A stretch of 64,000 nucleotides of DNA from Symploca sp. SIO3C6 (lineage in GTDB: Bacteria; Cyanobacteriota; Cyanobacteriia; Cyanobacteriales; Coleofasciculaceae), in the NCBI GenBank assembly GCA_010692425.1, contig JAAHHJ010000018.1, positions 62,001-126,000 on the forward strand. The letters are read 5' to 3'. Positions 9,315-18,858 of the stretch are shown one piece after another. Made by a program: the position numbers and the translations under genes. The notes under the pieces were generated by a model, which saw only the letters and a list, made by a program, of their open reading frames with translations, was not told the origin of the DNA and ran no database searches. Numbering within the stretch: position 1 is the first letter of the stretch; every line of letters begins with the position of its first letter.

Positions 9315-10643
9315 ATGGCAGTTTACGTAGACCGGGAAGCATTTATTCCCTATCGTCGCCCAGATCTAGTCGAACTTTGTCTTCAAGAGGGTAAGTTAGC
9401 TGCCTCAGATGTTCCAAAGTTTAGGAATTTTTGTTCTATCCTTTCGGCTTATTATCATTTTCAGTTTCATCAGACTCTAGAGAACTTAAAGACTAATTTT
9501 GCCCCTTTTGATCCTGATGCTGATACTAAAGAAATAGTTGAACCTACCCCTGCCCAAAAATCTAATATGGCAGCCAAAGTAATTGCTGACTTTCAGACTG
9601 TTCTTGAAAGAGCAAATTATACTCCTATATCACAAGCTAGCTTGCAAAGGGCTTTGCAGGAGAAGTCAGTAATTGAACTCAAGACCGATGTTGATTTTAA
9701 TGACTTTCAACAAATGACCTGCTACTGTCGGGGGGACATTTATAAAATTAATCTGGTTAAGAAGTTTTTTAAGAAGGTAGAACAGACTATTGATGTTTTT
9801 GAGAGGGTAGTGCTATTAATTCATTTTCAGGAACATAAGTATTTTGAGAAAAAAAAACTCAATATTCAAGAACTAGACTTTATACCTGGTAAAATATATA
9901 TCTACCTTTATAAAAACATACCCAAATTCGATTTAGAATTTCTCTTTCCCAATATCAAAATTAGTATGACCTGGAAAGACCGTTTGCTGTTGGGCATTCC
10001 TGCAATTGGAGCGGCGATTCCAGTTATGCTCAAAATTTTACCTCAACTACTTCTAATTTTGGGCATTATTTTATTTTTTACTGGTGTTCCACCACATCTA
10101 GAGGAACTGAAAGCAAGTGAACAGGAGGTTCGTAATCTGATGCCCTTACTAGTGACTGTTTTGTCACTGCTAGTTACCCTGGGCGGGTTTGCTTTCAAAC
10201 AGTATACCAGTTATAAAAATAAGCATATCAAATTCCAAAAACATGTGACGGAAACTCTGTTTTTTAGAAATTTGGCTAGTAATGCTGGTGTTTTTGGTGC
10301 CTTAATTGATTCAGCAGAAGAGGAAGAATGTAAAGAAATTATTCTCGTCTATTATCATCTCTTGACTAGCAATTATTCTCTTACTCCTAGACAGTTAGAT
10401 GACCAAATTGAAGTATGGATGGACGATAAATTTGGTACAAGAATTGATTTTGATATCCACGGTCCTCTCCGCAATCTAGAAGCTATAAGTGGTCCAATAA
10501 TTAGCGATGGAGAACAGGAAGTCAGTACACCAGAAATTCCTCTACTGACCTACGATACTCAAGGTAATTGTTGTGTACTGCCTCTGGATGATGCCTTAAA
10601 AGTCTTAGATTATATTTGGGATCAGGCTTTTCTATATACTTAA
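9315..10643 (+). CDS. DUF3754 (TMEM143-like) membrane protein
   Basis: This 442-residue protein opens with VDREAFIPYRRPDLVELCL, the N-terminal signature of the DUF3754/TMEM143 family. Two hydrophobic segments lie mid-protein: around GIPAIGAAIPVMLKILPQ with LLLILGIILFF, and MPLLVTVLSLLVTLGGFAF. A conserved segment FFRNLASNAGVFGALIDSAEEEE follows, then a C-terminal soluble region ending in ALKVLDYIWDQAF. The mitochondrial TMEM143 relative has no established biochemical role, so function remains unknown. The start at 9315 lacks a strong ribosome-binding site, but FIPYRR immediately follows and fits family N-termini. Confidence 0.8.
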   Translation: MAVYVDREAFIPYRRPDLVELCLQEGKLAASDVPKFRNFCSILSAYYHFQFHQTLENLKTNFAPFDPDADTKEIVEPTPAQKSNMAAKVIADFQTVLERANYTPISQASLQRALQEKSVIELKTDVDFNDFQQMTCYCRGDIYKINLVKKFFKKVEQTIDVFERVVLLIHFQEHKYFEKKKLNIQELDFIPGKIYIYLYKNIPKFDLEFLFPNIKISMTWKDRLLLGIPAIGAAIPVMLKILPQLLLILGIILFFTGVPPHLEELKASEQEVRNLMPLLVTVLSLLVTLGGFAFKQYTSYKNKHIKFQKHVTETLFFRNLASNAGVFGALIDSAEEEECKEIILVYYHLLTSNYSLTPRQLDDQIEVWMDDKFGTRIDFDIHGPLRNLEAISGPIISDGEQEVSTPEIPLLTYDTQGNCCVLPLDDALKVLDYIWDQAFLYT

Positions 10644-10674
10644 ATTCCTCACTGCTCTCCTCTAGCACTCAACT

Positions 10675-11022
10675 TTACCCGACATGGTCCTTTGACTCCA
10701 GATGTTTAATTCTCTGTTGAAAACTGAGTTCTTCTGCATCAACAATTGTTTCTAAATTAGCTAGTCGATCCTCCAAAACTTCTAATTTATTAATTAATAA
10801 ATCACCATCACCAGTTTTCTTGTAATAGGATTGCCAAACCGCCCCTGTCCCTACTGCTGCTCCTGTAATCACAGTCAAGGGCAGGAGAGGACCACTGTTT
10901 GTAACAGTTGAAAGGGGAATACAAAGAGCTAGCATCCCAGTGGCAAAACCCCAAATTTTGGTAGTAAGATCAGACCTAGTTGTTCTAGAGTTTTTTGATT
11001 CGCTCTCAGACAGCTGTGTCAT
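10675..11022 (-). CDS. Small membrane protein with C-terminal coiled coil
   Basis: This 115-residue protein has a Ser/Thr-rich N-terminus, two adjacent hydrophobic segments (about 25-42 and 46-63), and a heptad-like C-terminus (LLINKLEVLEDRLANLETIV onward) suggesting a coiled coil. A strong AGGAG site precedes the ATG. It converges with the DUF3754 gene. No family is recognised. Confidence 0.6.
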   Translation of the reverse strand: MTQLSESESKNSRTTRSDLTTKIWGFATGMLALCIPLSTVTNSGPLLPLTVITGAAVGTGAVWQSYYKKTGDGDLLINKLEVLEDRLANLETIVDAEELSFQQRIKHLESKDHVG

Positions 11023-11238
11023 GAAATTTCTCCTGTAAATCTCCTCTAACCTTTAATTCATCTGCCAAGAGAGTTTATCAGGATAGATTGTCTAGATGTA
11101 GAGAGGCGCTAAACTATAGCCTATCCCACAGAGATGTCAAGAATTCTTGGTAAGAGATAGATTAATATTAAGATTACTGGTATAATCAGGAAAATTTGCA
11201 CATTAGCGCCTCTAATTTGGGGTAACTCTTCCTGATTC

Positions 11239-11544
11239 TTAAGTTAGTTCTTGAATGAAGGCATTCAAGGCTGCCCTTAACTTACCACGTTCTTTTGGTG
11301 GTTTTCTGAGCAAGACTCGGTCCCGTGCCGCTTCGAGTTCCAGAATTTCTGTGCTATTTCCTTGTTGGTCACGTTCTAGTTTTTCTAGAATCGCTTCTCT
11401 AATGAATTGCGAACGATTGGGCATAGCTCTCACCAATGCATCAACCTTAGCTGGCAACATCACGCTCACTGGCTTTTGCTTTGATTTAGTACCTACCCCG
11501 TTTGATTCAAAACGAGTACGGAAATCTTTCCTTGTCTGTGTCAT
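11239..11544 (-). CDS. Ribbon-helix-helix DNA-binding protein
   Basis: This 101-residue basic protein contains a CopG/Arc-type ribbon-helix-helix near residues 26-58: a beta strand KPVSVMLPAKVDAL followed by helices ending NRSQFIREAILEKLERD. The SQFIREAILEKL helix is typical of RHH repressors and antitoxins. An AAGGAG site precedes the ATG. No toxin-like gene is adjacent, so it may be an orphan antitoxin or a regulator. The C-terminal half is helical and charged (LEAARDRVLLRKPPKERGKL). Confidence 0.7.
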   Translation of the reverse strand: MTQTRKDFRTRFESNGVGTKSKQKPVSVMLPAKVDALVRAMPNRSQFIREAILEKLERDQQGNSTEILELEAARDRVLLRKPPKERGKLRAALNAFIQELT

Positions 11545-12039
11545 TTGTTACTTTTTCTCCTTATAAATCTATAATATTCCATATATATACGGGCTTAGTT
11601 TCACAGAAACACCATGATGAAATGTCTTAAAACTGGCGATGCTTGAGGCTTGAGCAAGGATTTCTACTATCAGCATTAGCCTCTATTTCCCAGGCACCAG
11701 CACTAACACTTTGAGGAAACTATAGTTGAAAATGCCTGCGTGTTCTTGAAACTATCTGTTTTCCTAAACACAATCTCAACGGTTAGTAAAAAAGAATTAC
11801 CTGGGTGTAGTTGGATCAGTTTAAGCTTAGCTATCCTCCCACACTATCTGGCAGCATGAAGATGTGTGTGTCGATTGCTAGGGTGCTGCTTACTCAAGGT
11901 GATAGCTCCACACACTGAGATAAGTTGCAGTAAAGCTCAATATTGATTTGTTTTCTTTTATACACAATAAACAATTGACGATTGTATTTGTCACTCACAA
12001 TACCTAGGAAGCAGTTTACTTATTAAATCGGGGATAGTT

Positions 12040-12282
12040 ATGGCTCCCCATCTCAGTCAAGTAGTGGCTGATATCTCAATTGAGGCTTCTTATCCCCGCA
12101 CTGAAGAATTCTAAACTTCTTGCTTGTACAACCAAGACTGTCATGAGATTACTACTAGTTTGCCGGAAGCTACAGCACTAACCCATCTCTATAATGATAA
12201 AACAGTAACTGACAATCATCCACCACTGAAGCCAAAAATTGGCAGAGACTGGGCATTGAATAAGGTATTAGAAGGGGGCTGA
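12040..12282 (+). pseudogene. Possible decayed ORF with one in-frame stop
   Basis: A single frame runs 80 codons from ATG 12040 to TGA 12280 and is broken only by TAA at 12112. The second half reads LPEATALTHLYNDKTV and DWALNKVLEGG, looking protein-like, but no family is recognised. Treat as tentative. Confidence 0.25.
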
Positions 12283-12313
12283 TGCCCAGGTGTCTATAAG
12301 CTGTCTGCAATAA

Positions 12314-12335
12314 GTTGGGGATTCTCTTCCCCAAC
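12314..12335. terminator. Hairpin with trailing T run
   Basis: Perfect 8-bp inverted repeat GTTGGGGA/TCCCCAAC with a 6-nt loop, followed closely by TTTTT on the plus strand. It could terminate a lost upstream gene or be an insertion-sequence end. Confidence 0.4.
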
Positions 12336-12674
12336 AAGTTTTTAGCTCGCACCTCACATTTATTACTTAAAGACAACAATTAAAACAAGAAAATAGGAGC
12401 AAAAACGATTCTTCGTCGGGATAAATCCCCATGAGTGATCCTGTCAGCCATAAAAATAGCCGCGCTCTACCTCGAAAAAGTTTTTTAGTATTGAGAAAGT
12501 CTATTGATAGCGCAACCTAAGGGATGTCCAAAAAATCAACCTAATGCTTGATAAGTGTTGCTATGGCTAAACTTCCAGAGTGCAGTTAGCTTGATTGCTA
12601 GTGCCCTTCAGACAATCGCCTCCTTGGCATCTGTAAAATTCTGATCCTAGTTTGGGTAGAATTATATCGACTAA

Positions 12675-14064
12675 ATAGGGATTGAGGAGAAACTACCCTG
12701 TCCTTATCGCAGTATCTTTCACTTTAGTCCCAACGATGCTGAGTTTTTATTTGGGCGTGATGTCTTCGTAGAAAAACTGTTTGAGATAACTCAAACCCTT
12801 AACTTTATTCCGGTATTCGGAGCATCGGGTAGTGGGAAATCTTCGGTGTTTTTGGCAGGATTAGTCCCTAAATTGCAACAGGCAGGACATTGGAAATTTA
12901 CCCATTTTCGTCCAGGTGAAGGTGAAGATCCTTTCCATTCTCTAGCTTTGGCACTTGTCCCTCTTTTCATGCCTAAAGTAGTTGGCGATGAAAAATTCAA
13001 AGAAACTAGCAAAATAGCAAAATATCTTTACAATGAAGACTATCCTCTCTCTCTCTTATATTTTTACCGAAATCCAACATAATTATCCCGATGAACGGGT
13101 ACTGCTAATTGCCGACCAATTTGAAGAACTTTACACTCTATGTATAGAGGAGGAAATTAGCCGTAATTTTCTAGAAGTATTATTATCTTGCTTTCCATCT
13201 TCAAATTCTAAACAATCATCTTCTAATGTTTTAGTAACAACGATGCGGGCTGATTTTTTGGTCAAGGCTCTTTCTTATCGTCCCTTTGCAGATAGGCTGC
13301 AAGAAACCGATATTAAGCTTGGCCCCATGAGTCGAGAAGAATTGACTGAGGTAATCGAACAACCTGTGAAAAAGCTAGGATTTAAGTTTGAAGTAGGTTT
13401 AGCAGAACGCATTCTTAATGATGTAGAGGATGAGCCTGGAAATTTACCTTTGTTGGAATTTGCCTTAACCAAGTTATGGGAAAAACAAGCAGGAAAACAA
13501 TTAACTCATGATGCATATGAAGCTATTGGTCAAGTTAAAAGAGCTTTAGCTAAATACGCAAAAGATAAGTATGATAAATTAACATCAAAAGAACAAGAAC
13601 AGGCGCAACGTATTTTTGTTCAATTGGTTTATCCTGGTGAGGGAAATAAACATACACGACGACGAGCAAATCGTGCAGAGTTAGGAGAAGATAATTGGCA
13701 TTTAGTTACATGTAACGAGGGTTTAGCTGATAGCAGACTTGTTGTGACAAGTGTTGATGATGCTAAGCAAGAGACAGTGGAGATTGTCCATGAGGCACTG
13801 ATTCAGAATTGGGATGATTTGCAGAAGTGGATAGAAAATGACCGCAAGTTTCGTACTTGGCAGGAAGGACTACGATTTGCGATACGTCAATGGCAGCAAA
13901 GTGGAAAAGATAAAGGAGCATTATTACGAGGAAGGCAGTTATTTGAGGCTAAAGATTGGCTTCAAAGACGCCGAATAGATTTGGAAGCAGAGAGAGAATA
14001 TATCGAAGTAAGTGTAGAAGAGCGAAATGTTGAGATACAACGAGAGTTAAAACGGACGACTTAA
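12675..14064 (+). pseudogene. nSTAND1 NTPase, frameshifted and truncated
   Basis: The first frame (12675-13082) encodes the family opening CPYRSIFHF, FLFGRD, Walker A GASGSGKSS and FRPGEGEDPFHSLALAL. After a (CT)6 run at 13045-13056 the reading continues one base out of phase: LLIADQFEELYTLC (Walker B plus the family's QFEELYT motif), LPLLEFALTKLWE, and HEALIQNWDDLQKWIE, to a stop at 14062. One extra CT unit would join both frames into a continuous YPLSLSYIFTEIQ. nSTAND1 proteins usually carry an N-terminal effector (caspase-like, trypsin, EAD) and C-terminal WD40 repeats. Here no start codon or effector precedes the NTPase, and the chain ends just after the helical tail, so both ends appear lost. 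This family senses invaders or stress. Confidence 0.75.
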
Positions 14065-14077
14065 CCTTTATGGAGAT

Positions 14078-14311
14078 GTGGGATGCCAACATAGACAGTA
14101 TGAGAGTTTATCTTATGGCTCAACTACTGGTCGAGATCTTGTCATGCAATTAATCATTGATGATGGCACACGTGATCGAGGTCATAGGAAGGCTATTTTT
14201 AATCGAGATTTTCAAGTCACGGGTGTTGCCTGCGGCTCTCATGCTTCTGACTATCGCTCTATGTGTACCATTACATACGCTGGAGGCTATAGAGAGAGGG
14301 AGGATAACTAA
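14078..14311 (+). pseudogene. C-terminal remnant of a CAP/SCP-like domain
   Basis: About 77 codons match the C-terminal half of bacterial CAP (CRISP/PR-1/SCP) domains: [37 protein letters not shown] and TITYAGGY. The N-terminal half, including the first conserved His and Glu of the CAP cavity, is missing, and a signal peptide is absent. It begins 13 bases after the nSTAND1 remnant, so two unrelated gene ends appear fused by deletion. Probably non-functional. Confidence 0.7.
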
Positions 14312-14330
14312 TACCAAAATAAGGGCTAAA

Positions 14331-14657
14331 TGAACTACACCGCCTCACAGGAGGACAGGGTTTCTTACAACCCCATCATCTGAAGAGGACTTACTGAGTT
14401 TTGAACACTTCTTCTGCTGTAGTTGTTTCAAAGAACCCGTATCCTTGCGGTTACGCCTCTTTGAAGTAGAGCCACTTGCATCTACCTCTACGAGGGCTAT
14501 ACCATCCCCCGGTTGCTTATTTGTTGCCACTTGATACATCACCTCCTTCAAGATTTTACCTCATATTTATTGCTAGGAGATTGGTAAAATAGGTGATATT
14601 GAACCACCTGTTTTACCCTGAATTCCATCCCCACCGCAAGTGACGGATGGGGAATTC
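14331..14657 (-). mobile_element. Possible insertion-sequence scar with paired hairpins
   Basis: A minus-strand frame at 14345-14551 (rich in Lys/Ser, ending VRNPVLL) has no recognised domain. Upstream on that strand are two hairpins: GTAAAATAGGTG/CACCTGTTTTAC (14584-14616) and GAATTCCATCC paired with GGATGGGGAATTC (14620-14657). At the other end CCTC-ACAG-GAGG sits near 14345. Subterminal hairpins of this sort resemble IS200/IS605 ends, but no transposase motif is visible. Confidence 0.2.
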
Positions 14658-14670
14658 CGCAGTTTTGTTA

Positions 14671-15975
14671 ATGTTGAAATCTCTGACAATTCCTGCCTCG
14701 CCCAACTACTGGATAAGAAACGCTCAGATTCCAGTATCCCTAATAGAAAACAGTCAATTTCCCAACCAGACGAGGGAGAGGCTACGCTTAGTAGATGTGG
14801 AAATTGCCAACGGTATGATTGCCCAAATTGTTCCCTCTGGTTGCAGCAATACTGAGCATACTCCCAGCATCGATGTGGGCAGAGGGCAAGTGTGGCCTTG
14901 CTTTGTTGACATGCACACCCATTTGGATAAAGGTCATATCTGGGAGCGCACCCCTAACCCAGATGGTACCTTTGAGAGTGCTTTGGAAGCTTCCAGGGCT
15001 GATAGTCAAAAGTACTGGCAAGCTGAAGATGTCTATCGCCGCATGCAATTTGGCCTCAAGTGCAGCTATGCCCACGGCACTAAAGCTATCCGCACCCACA
15101 TTGACTGTTTTGGTGAACAAGCTGCAATTAGTTTGGAGGTATTCGGCACTCTTCAAGGAGAATGGCAAGATAAATTAACCCTACAAGCAGTTTCTTTAGT
15201 CAGTCTTGATTACTATCAAACTTCTCAAGGAATTGCCTTAGCAGACAAGATTGCCCATATTGGGGGTATCCTTGGAGGGGTGGCTTACACAAATCCTGAG
15301 TTAGATACTCAACTAGATACAGTATTCTCCCTAGCAGCAGAGCGCCACTTGGATCTCGATTTTCATGCTGATGAAAATGGTCAAACCAATTCTCAATGCC
15401 TACAACACATAGCCAAAGCTGCAATACGTCACAAGTTTGTCGGACAAATTATTTGCGGTCACTGCTGTAGTTTAGCTGTGCAACCACAAGATATAGTAAC
15501 CCAAACTCTTAAGTTGGTGCAACAAGCAGGTATTGGAGTTGTGAGTTTGCCTATGTGCAATCTGTATCTCCAAGATAGGCAAGCTCAGCGCACACCACGC
15601 TGGCGAGGGGTGACACTGTTACAAGAGCTTCAGCAGTATGGCGTACCTGTTACAATTGCTAGCGACAACTGCCGCGATCCATTTTATGGTTTTGGCGATC
15701 ATGATGTCTTGGAAGTATTTACTCAAGCAGTAAGAATTGCTCACTTAGACTTTTGTGATCATGATTGGCCCAGTGCTGTTACTAAAACAGCTGCGGACTT
15801 AATTGGTTTACCACAGGTGGGGAAGATTGGTGTAGGATTACCAGCTGATTTAATTTTGTTCAGGGGACGCAGTTTTAGCGAACTCCTGTCACGCCCTCAA
15901 CAGGATCGAATTGTGCTTAGAAATGGGATGCCAATTGATACAACTTTACCTGATTACTCTGAACTCGATATATAG
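14671..15975 (+). CDS. Cytosine deaminase-like amidohydrolase
   Basis: This 434-residue protein belongs to the amidohydrolase superfamily, cytosine deaminase/isoguanine deaminase branch. Metal and catalytic motifs appear in order: DMHTHLDKG (His-x-His metal pair), THIDC, DFHADENG (with the catalytic Glu position of the family replaced by local HADE), CGHCCSLA (metal His), and SDNCRDPFYGFGDHD (metal Asp). The closing GLPADLILFRG strand completes the beta-sandwich. Likely reaction is hydrolytic deamination of cytosine or a related base or triazine. ATG 14671 is preferred to the in-frame ATG 14647 because the latter lies inside a hairpin; neither has a clear ribosome-binding site. Substrate is not certain. 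Confidence 0.85.
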   Translation: MLKSLTIPASPNYWIRNAQIPVSLIENSQFPNQTRERLRLVDVEIANGMIAQIVPSGCSNTEHTPSIDVGRGQVWPCFVDMHTHLDKGHIWERTPNPDGTFESALEASRADSQKYWQAEDVYRRMQFGLKCSYAHGTKAIRTHIDCFGEQAAISLEVFGTLQGEWQDKLTLQAVSLVSLDYYQTSQGIALADKIAHIGGILGGVAYTNPELDTQLDTVFSLAAERHLDLDFHADENGQTNSQCLQHIAKAAIRHKFVGQIICGHCCSLAVQPQDIVTQTLKLVQQAGIGVVSLPMCNLYLQDRQAQRTPRWRGVTLLQELQQYGVPVTIASDNCRDPFYGFGDHDVLEVFTQAVRIAHLDFCDHDWPSAVTKTAADLIGLPQVGKIGVGLPADLILFRGRSFSELLSRPQQDRIVLRNGMPIDTTLPDYSELDI

Positions 15976-16042
15976 AGTTTTTAAGATTAATAAAGAATAG
16001 TTTTCCCCCATCTTCCGCTCTCTCCTTATCTCCATCTCCTGT

Positions 16043-17347
16043 TCACGACAGTAGTTGAGAAAAAACTCGGTAACTGTCTAAAGTAACTGCTGAAGGATCA
16101 TTTGTTTTTTGCTTATTCATGCTAATTAAATTGTATTTAACGTTGTCGGCATGAATAGCAAAGGTAATATGGAAGACTTCAAAAAAATTAATTGCCCACT
16201 GACATTTATCTGACGGAAACTGCGTGTAGTATTGAATTAATCTGGCAATACAAGTCTCAAGGTGTACTCGCGAATTTGGACAAATTAGAACGATTTTGAG
16301 CAGTAAAATTACCAGAGTAAGAGCATGTCCTTGAGACATAAGTAAAATAAATAGTCCTGAAGGCTCAGACTGTTCTTCCACTGTTAAATAATGAATAACT
16401 CGATTACAAGTTCTCAGCAACAAGCATTTGTTAAGCTGTCTATCATGATAGTTTTCATATAGTTTATCTAGCTTATTTAACAATTGTTTGTTGAAAGTTT
16501 TAACCAATTCTTGATTACTTACAGAACAGATCAAGTACTTTTGTAACGAATGCTTAAAACATCGATAACTTAAGTCTTTAGTTTGTTCGATAAATATATG
16601 TGCAACATTGGCATAGCTAAAGGGGCCCTGTTTGGCGACAATCCTTTTCACAAAACGTAGAACTTCATCTCCAAAATCCGTAGGATTTGGCGGTAGTTGC
16701 TGCTGAGGAGCATTAGATTTGGCATGAGCTGTGTACATTGCCAAATTCAGTTTAAAATTATCTTTGAGTTTTTGCGATCGCCTTCTGGCTGCCTCTCGCT
16801 GCTCTAGAGGATTGTTGGTATTAGTGTACTGGGAAACTAATAGATATGAGGCGTAACGGTGACTCCAGTGGTCTTTACTAGAGCCATCATATCTAGTAGT
16901 AAATAGTTTCAGTTCATGATAGCTAGCACTATCAATAAAATTAGCAATCCATGTCTTATGGCGAATTAAAGTTTGAGATAGCGCTTTTTTTTTCAATTTA
17001 GAGTCAGAAAATAGTTCTACTAATTCCTGAATAACGTGATATTTTCTAACAGTTTCTAAATTATTGACTAGGATATAACAAGACCGCTTCAGAGTATAGT
17101 GAAAATCTTGTTCGTCATTGGCACTAATTATTGTCGACAATGCCTGAAAGGCTGCTACATTGCTAGTATAACAGTCATAATCGATAAACAAATTTTTAAA
17201 TTCTCTTAAAACATCCGTTGTTTTTTTTGTCCTCACAAGCTCCAACAAAAATTGATAGATAGTTTCTTGAGCTTGCTTAGTTTGGGAACTAAGGTTTTTT
17301 ATTGGGAGGTGAGACTCACTCTGATGATTTTCTGAAATAACATCCAT
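16043..17347 (-). CDS. Conserved hypothetical helical protein
   Basis: This 434-residue protein is not recognised. It is predicted mostly helical, with many Leu/Lys/Gln and scattered aromatic residues, no signal peptide, no transmembrane segment and no nucleotide-binding motif. A basic patch EAARRRSQKLKDNFKLN lies near residue 195. The last third contains a hydrophobic stretch (LFILLMSQGHALTLVILLL) probably buried in a helical core. It sits downstream of the M48 peptidase on the same strand with an 88-base gap, so co-transcription is possible. The architecture resembles helical repeat scaffolds, but this is only an impression. Confidence 0.65.
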   Translation of the reverse strand: MDVISENHQSESHLPIKNLSSQTKQAQETIYQFLLELVRTKKTTDVLREFKNLFIDYDCYTSNVAAFQALSTIISANDEQDFHYTLKRSCYILVNNLETVRKYHVIQELVELFSDSKLKKKALSQTLIRHKTWIANFIDSASYHELKLFTTRYDGSSKDHWSHRYASYLLVSQYTNTNNPLEQREAARRRSQKLKDNFKLNLAMYTAHAKSNAPQQQLPPNPTDFGDEVLRFVKRIVAKQGPFSYANVAHIFIEQTKDLSYRCFKHSLQKYLICSVSNQELVKTFNKQLLNKLDKLYENYHDRQLNKCLLLRTCNRVIHYLTVEEQSEPSGLFILLMSQGHALTLVILLLKIVLICPNSRVHLETCIARLIQYYTQFPSDKCQWAINFFEVFHITFAIHADNVKYNLISMNKQKTNDPSAVTLDSYRVFSQLLS

Positions 17348-17435
17348 GAGTTATGAAAATAATAAAGTCAGCTTACATCATTGAATTGGATTTACAAAAC
17401 AAGTATTGAAGTTAAGAGTCAGTAATCAGCTATAA

Positions 17436-18407
17436 CTATGAAGGCTTTGATTGTGATTTAATACGGTCAATTTCAAGTTGTAGTTCTTTAATTTGACGCT
17501 GTAGTGCTTCTACTTCCTCACTGGGAGTTTTCGAGGAAACCTCAACTGTTCCTTCAGCGGCAACCCTTAGATAATTACCCTGACGAATTTGACGATATTC
17601 CTCAGAATTTGCCCACTCCTGTAGATAGCGTATGCGTTCAACAGGAAAGGGATGGCTTAGGAGTGAGTCATTAGCACCGTTATAGAGCAAAAACTTATAG
17701 ATTTGGTTAAGACTGTCTTGGTCAAGTTCTTGATAACTCTCAGATTGACGAATGAATTCTGATAGACTGCACTCGTGACCATACTTAGTACTACCGCCGG
17801 AAACTTTCATCATTGTCTTCATCACCGTATCAAGATCATCAGTGACAAGTAACGCTGCTCGATCTGAGGATAATTCAGCTTGGCGACGCCATTCATAGAA
17901 GGCATAGATTAAGCCACTGCTGATTATATTACCCCAACCAAATGTCAACTCACCTAGTATAGAAGCAGCATTTACTACCCAAAGTCCCATCTGGATTAAG
18001 ACTGTGTGACCACATTTGATATGTCCTAATTCATGGGCTAGAATAGTACGGATTTCGACTTCACTCAATAAATCCAATAAACCAGTGTATATTACTACAT
18101 AGGGGTGTTCTTGACCTAAGGCATAACTATTTACTTGGGGGTTTTGACTAATAAACAGAATTGGCTCTGGGTGTATATCCAAATCCCGAACGCATTCCCT
18201 GAATATGTGGTATATCGTAGAATACTGTCGTGGTCCAACCTGGATGCTGTTGCCCATTAAATAGATTAACTGTGGACGTTCGTAGATGAATTCCACAAAC
18301 TTGCTTGCCACTAAGTCAAATCCAGGAACACTACGTAAGGCTTGCTCTGCTTGTCGATCAAGGGGATGTTTGAAGGCTTCGCTAGAAATTCCAGTATAGG
18401 TGGGCAT
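17436..18407 (-). CDS. M48-family zinc metallopeptidase
   Basis: This 323-residue protein has the gluzincin signature HELGH (about 125-129) and the downstream third ligand in QAELSSDRAALLV, typical of M48 (HtpX/Ste24-like) peptidases. Two hydrophobic stretches after the active site (VLIQMGLWVVNAASILGEL and GNIISSGLIYAFYEW) could be membrane-associated helices. There is no N-terminal signal peptide, unlike HtpX. The C-terminus (about 298-320) is a coiled coil, EEVEALQRQIKELQLEIDRI. The closest match is the cyanobacterial soluble M48 group without assigned substrates; a role in protein quality control is inferred. Confidence 0.88.
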   Translation of the reverse strand: MPTYTGISSEAFKHPLDRQAEQALRSVPGFDLVASKFVEFIYERPQLIYLMGNSIQVGPRQYSTIYHIFRECVRDLDIHPEPILFISQNPQVNSYALGQEHPYVVIYTGLLDLLSEVEIRTILAHELGHIKCGHTVLIQMGLWVVNAASILGELTFGWGNIISSGLIYAFYEWRRQAELSSDRAALLVTDDLDTVMKTMMKVSGGSTKYGHECSLSEFIRQSESYQELDQDSLNQIYKFLLYNGANDSLLSHPFPVERIRYLQEWANSEEYRQIRQGNYLRVAAEGTVEVSSKTPSEEVEALQRQIKELQLEIDRIKSQSKPS

Positions 18408-18633
18408 AGGAGTATTAATGCTTGCGAATGACTGTGATATTGGGTCAAAACTAATCTATGGTAAAACCTTCGGGAGATAGATTAATCTATCGCAAGGGAT
18501 GATTTATAGTTGATGATTCATAGCTTCCTTAAATTAACAATGAACGATTAATAATGACTATACACAAATTTATCTATTTATAAGTTAATTTATGTTAACC
18601 TATGAGGTGGAGTAGCTAAGGATTGTTAAGACT

Positions 18634-18798
18634 GTGGCTGAAGACTCCATTAGGGTCTACCTCTCAAAAGAAAAGAAATTGCGCTTTAAGTCTACCTGTG
18701 TTCTTAAAGACAGGGATATGAGTGAAGTGGTGAATGAACTGATAGACCAATGGCTGGAGCAAAATGAAACTTTATTACAGCAGCAACAGGATAAGTAA
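18634..18798 (+). CDS. Small ribbon-helix-helix (ParG/antitoxin-like) protein
   Basis: A 54-residue open frame starts at GTG 18634, with AAGGA about 11 bases upstream, and stops TAA 18796. It reads as a short RHH domain: strand DSIRVYLSKEKKLRFKS, then helices around DRDMSEVVNELIDQWLEQN, ending in a Gln-rich tail. This is the form often annotated as plasmid-partition ParG-like in cyanobacteria. No toxin, ParA or transposase gene is adjacent. The following 500 bases are structured non-coding DNA (see 18799-19319). Confidence 0.7.
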   Translation: MAEDSIRVYLSKEKKLRFKSTCVLKDRDMSEVVNELIDQWLEQNETLLQQQQDK

Positions 18799-18817
18799 TC
18801 TGGTTACATACTCCCGA

Positions 18818-18858
18818 CGCTAACTTCTGAAAAAGTATAGCGCGGGCTACGAGCGCGA
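18818..18858 (+). repeat. Dispersed repeat, copy 1
   Basis: 25 bp (18834-18858, starting AGTATAGCGCGGGC) are perfectly repeated in inverted orientation at 55184-55208. The flanking CGCTAACTTC (18818-18827) also recurs at 55216-55225. The 6-7 bases between the two blocks differ. Confidence 0.9.

Larger units (their letters stand above)
11545..12674. other. Non-coding or decayed stretch upstream of the nSTAND1 pseudogene
   Basis: About 1.1 kb with no intact gene. It contains an interrupted reading frame at 12040-12282, a GC-rich hairpin at 12314-12335, and a 29-codon frame starting ATG 12431 (MSDPVSHKN). The upstream half of the neighbouring nSTAND1 gene seems to have been lost here; frames before 12675 are broken by stops. 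Confidence 0.5.

Noticed and set aside
12846-13082. Separate small gene
   Set aside because: It is the N-terminal part of the frameshifted nSTAND1 gene; Walker A lies just before its nominal start.
14640-14855. Frame overlapping the start of the deaminase gene
   Set aside because: Shadow of the deaminase gene in another frame.
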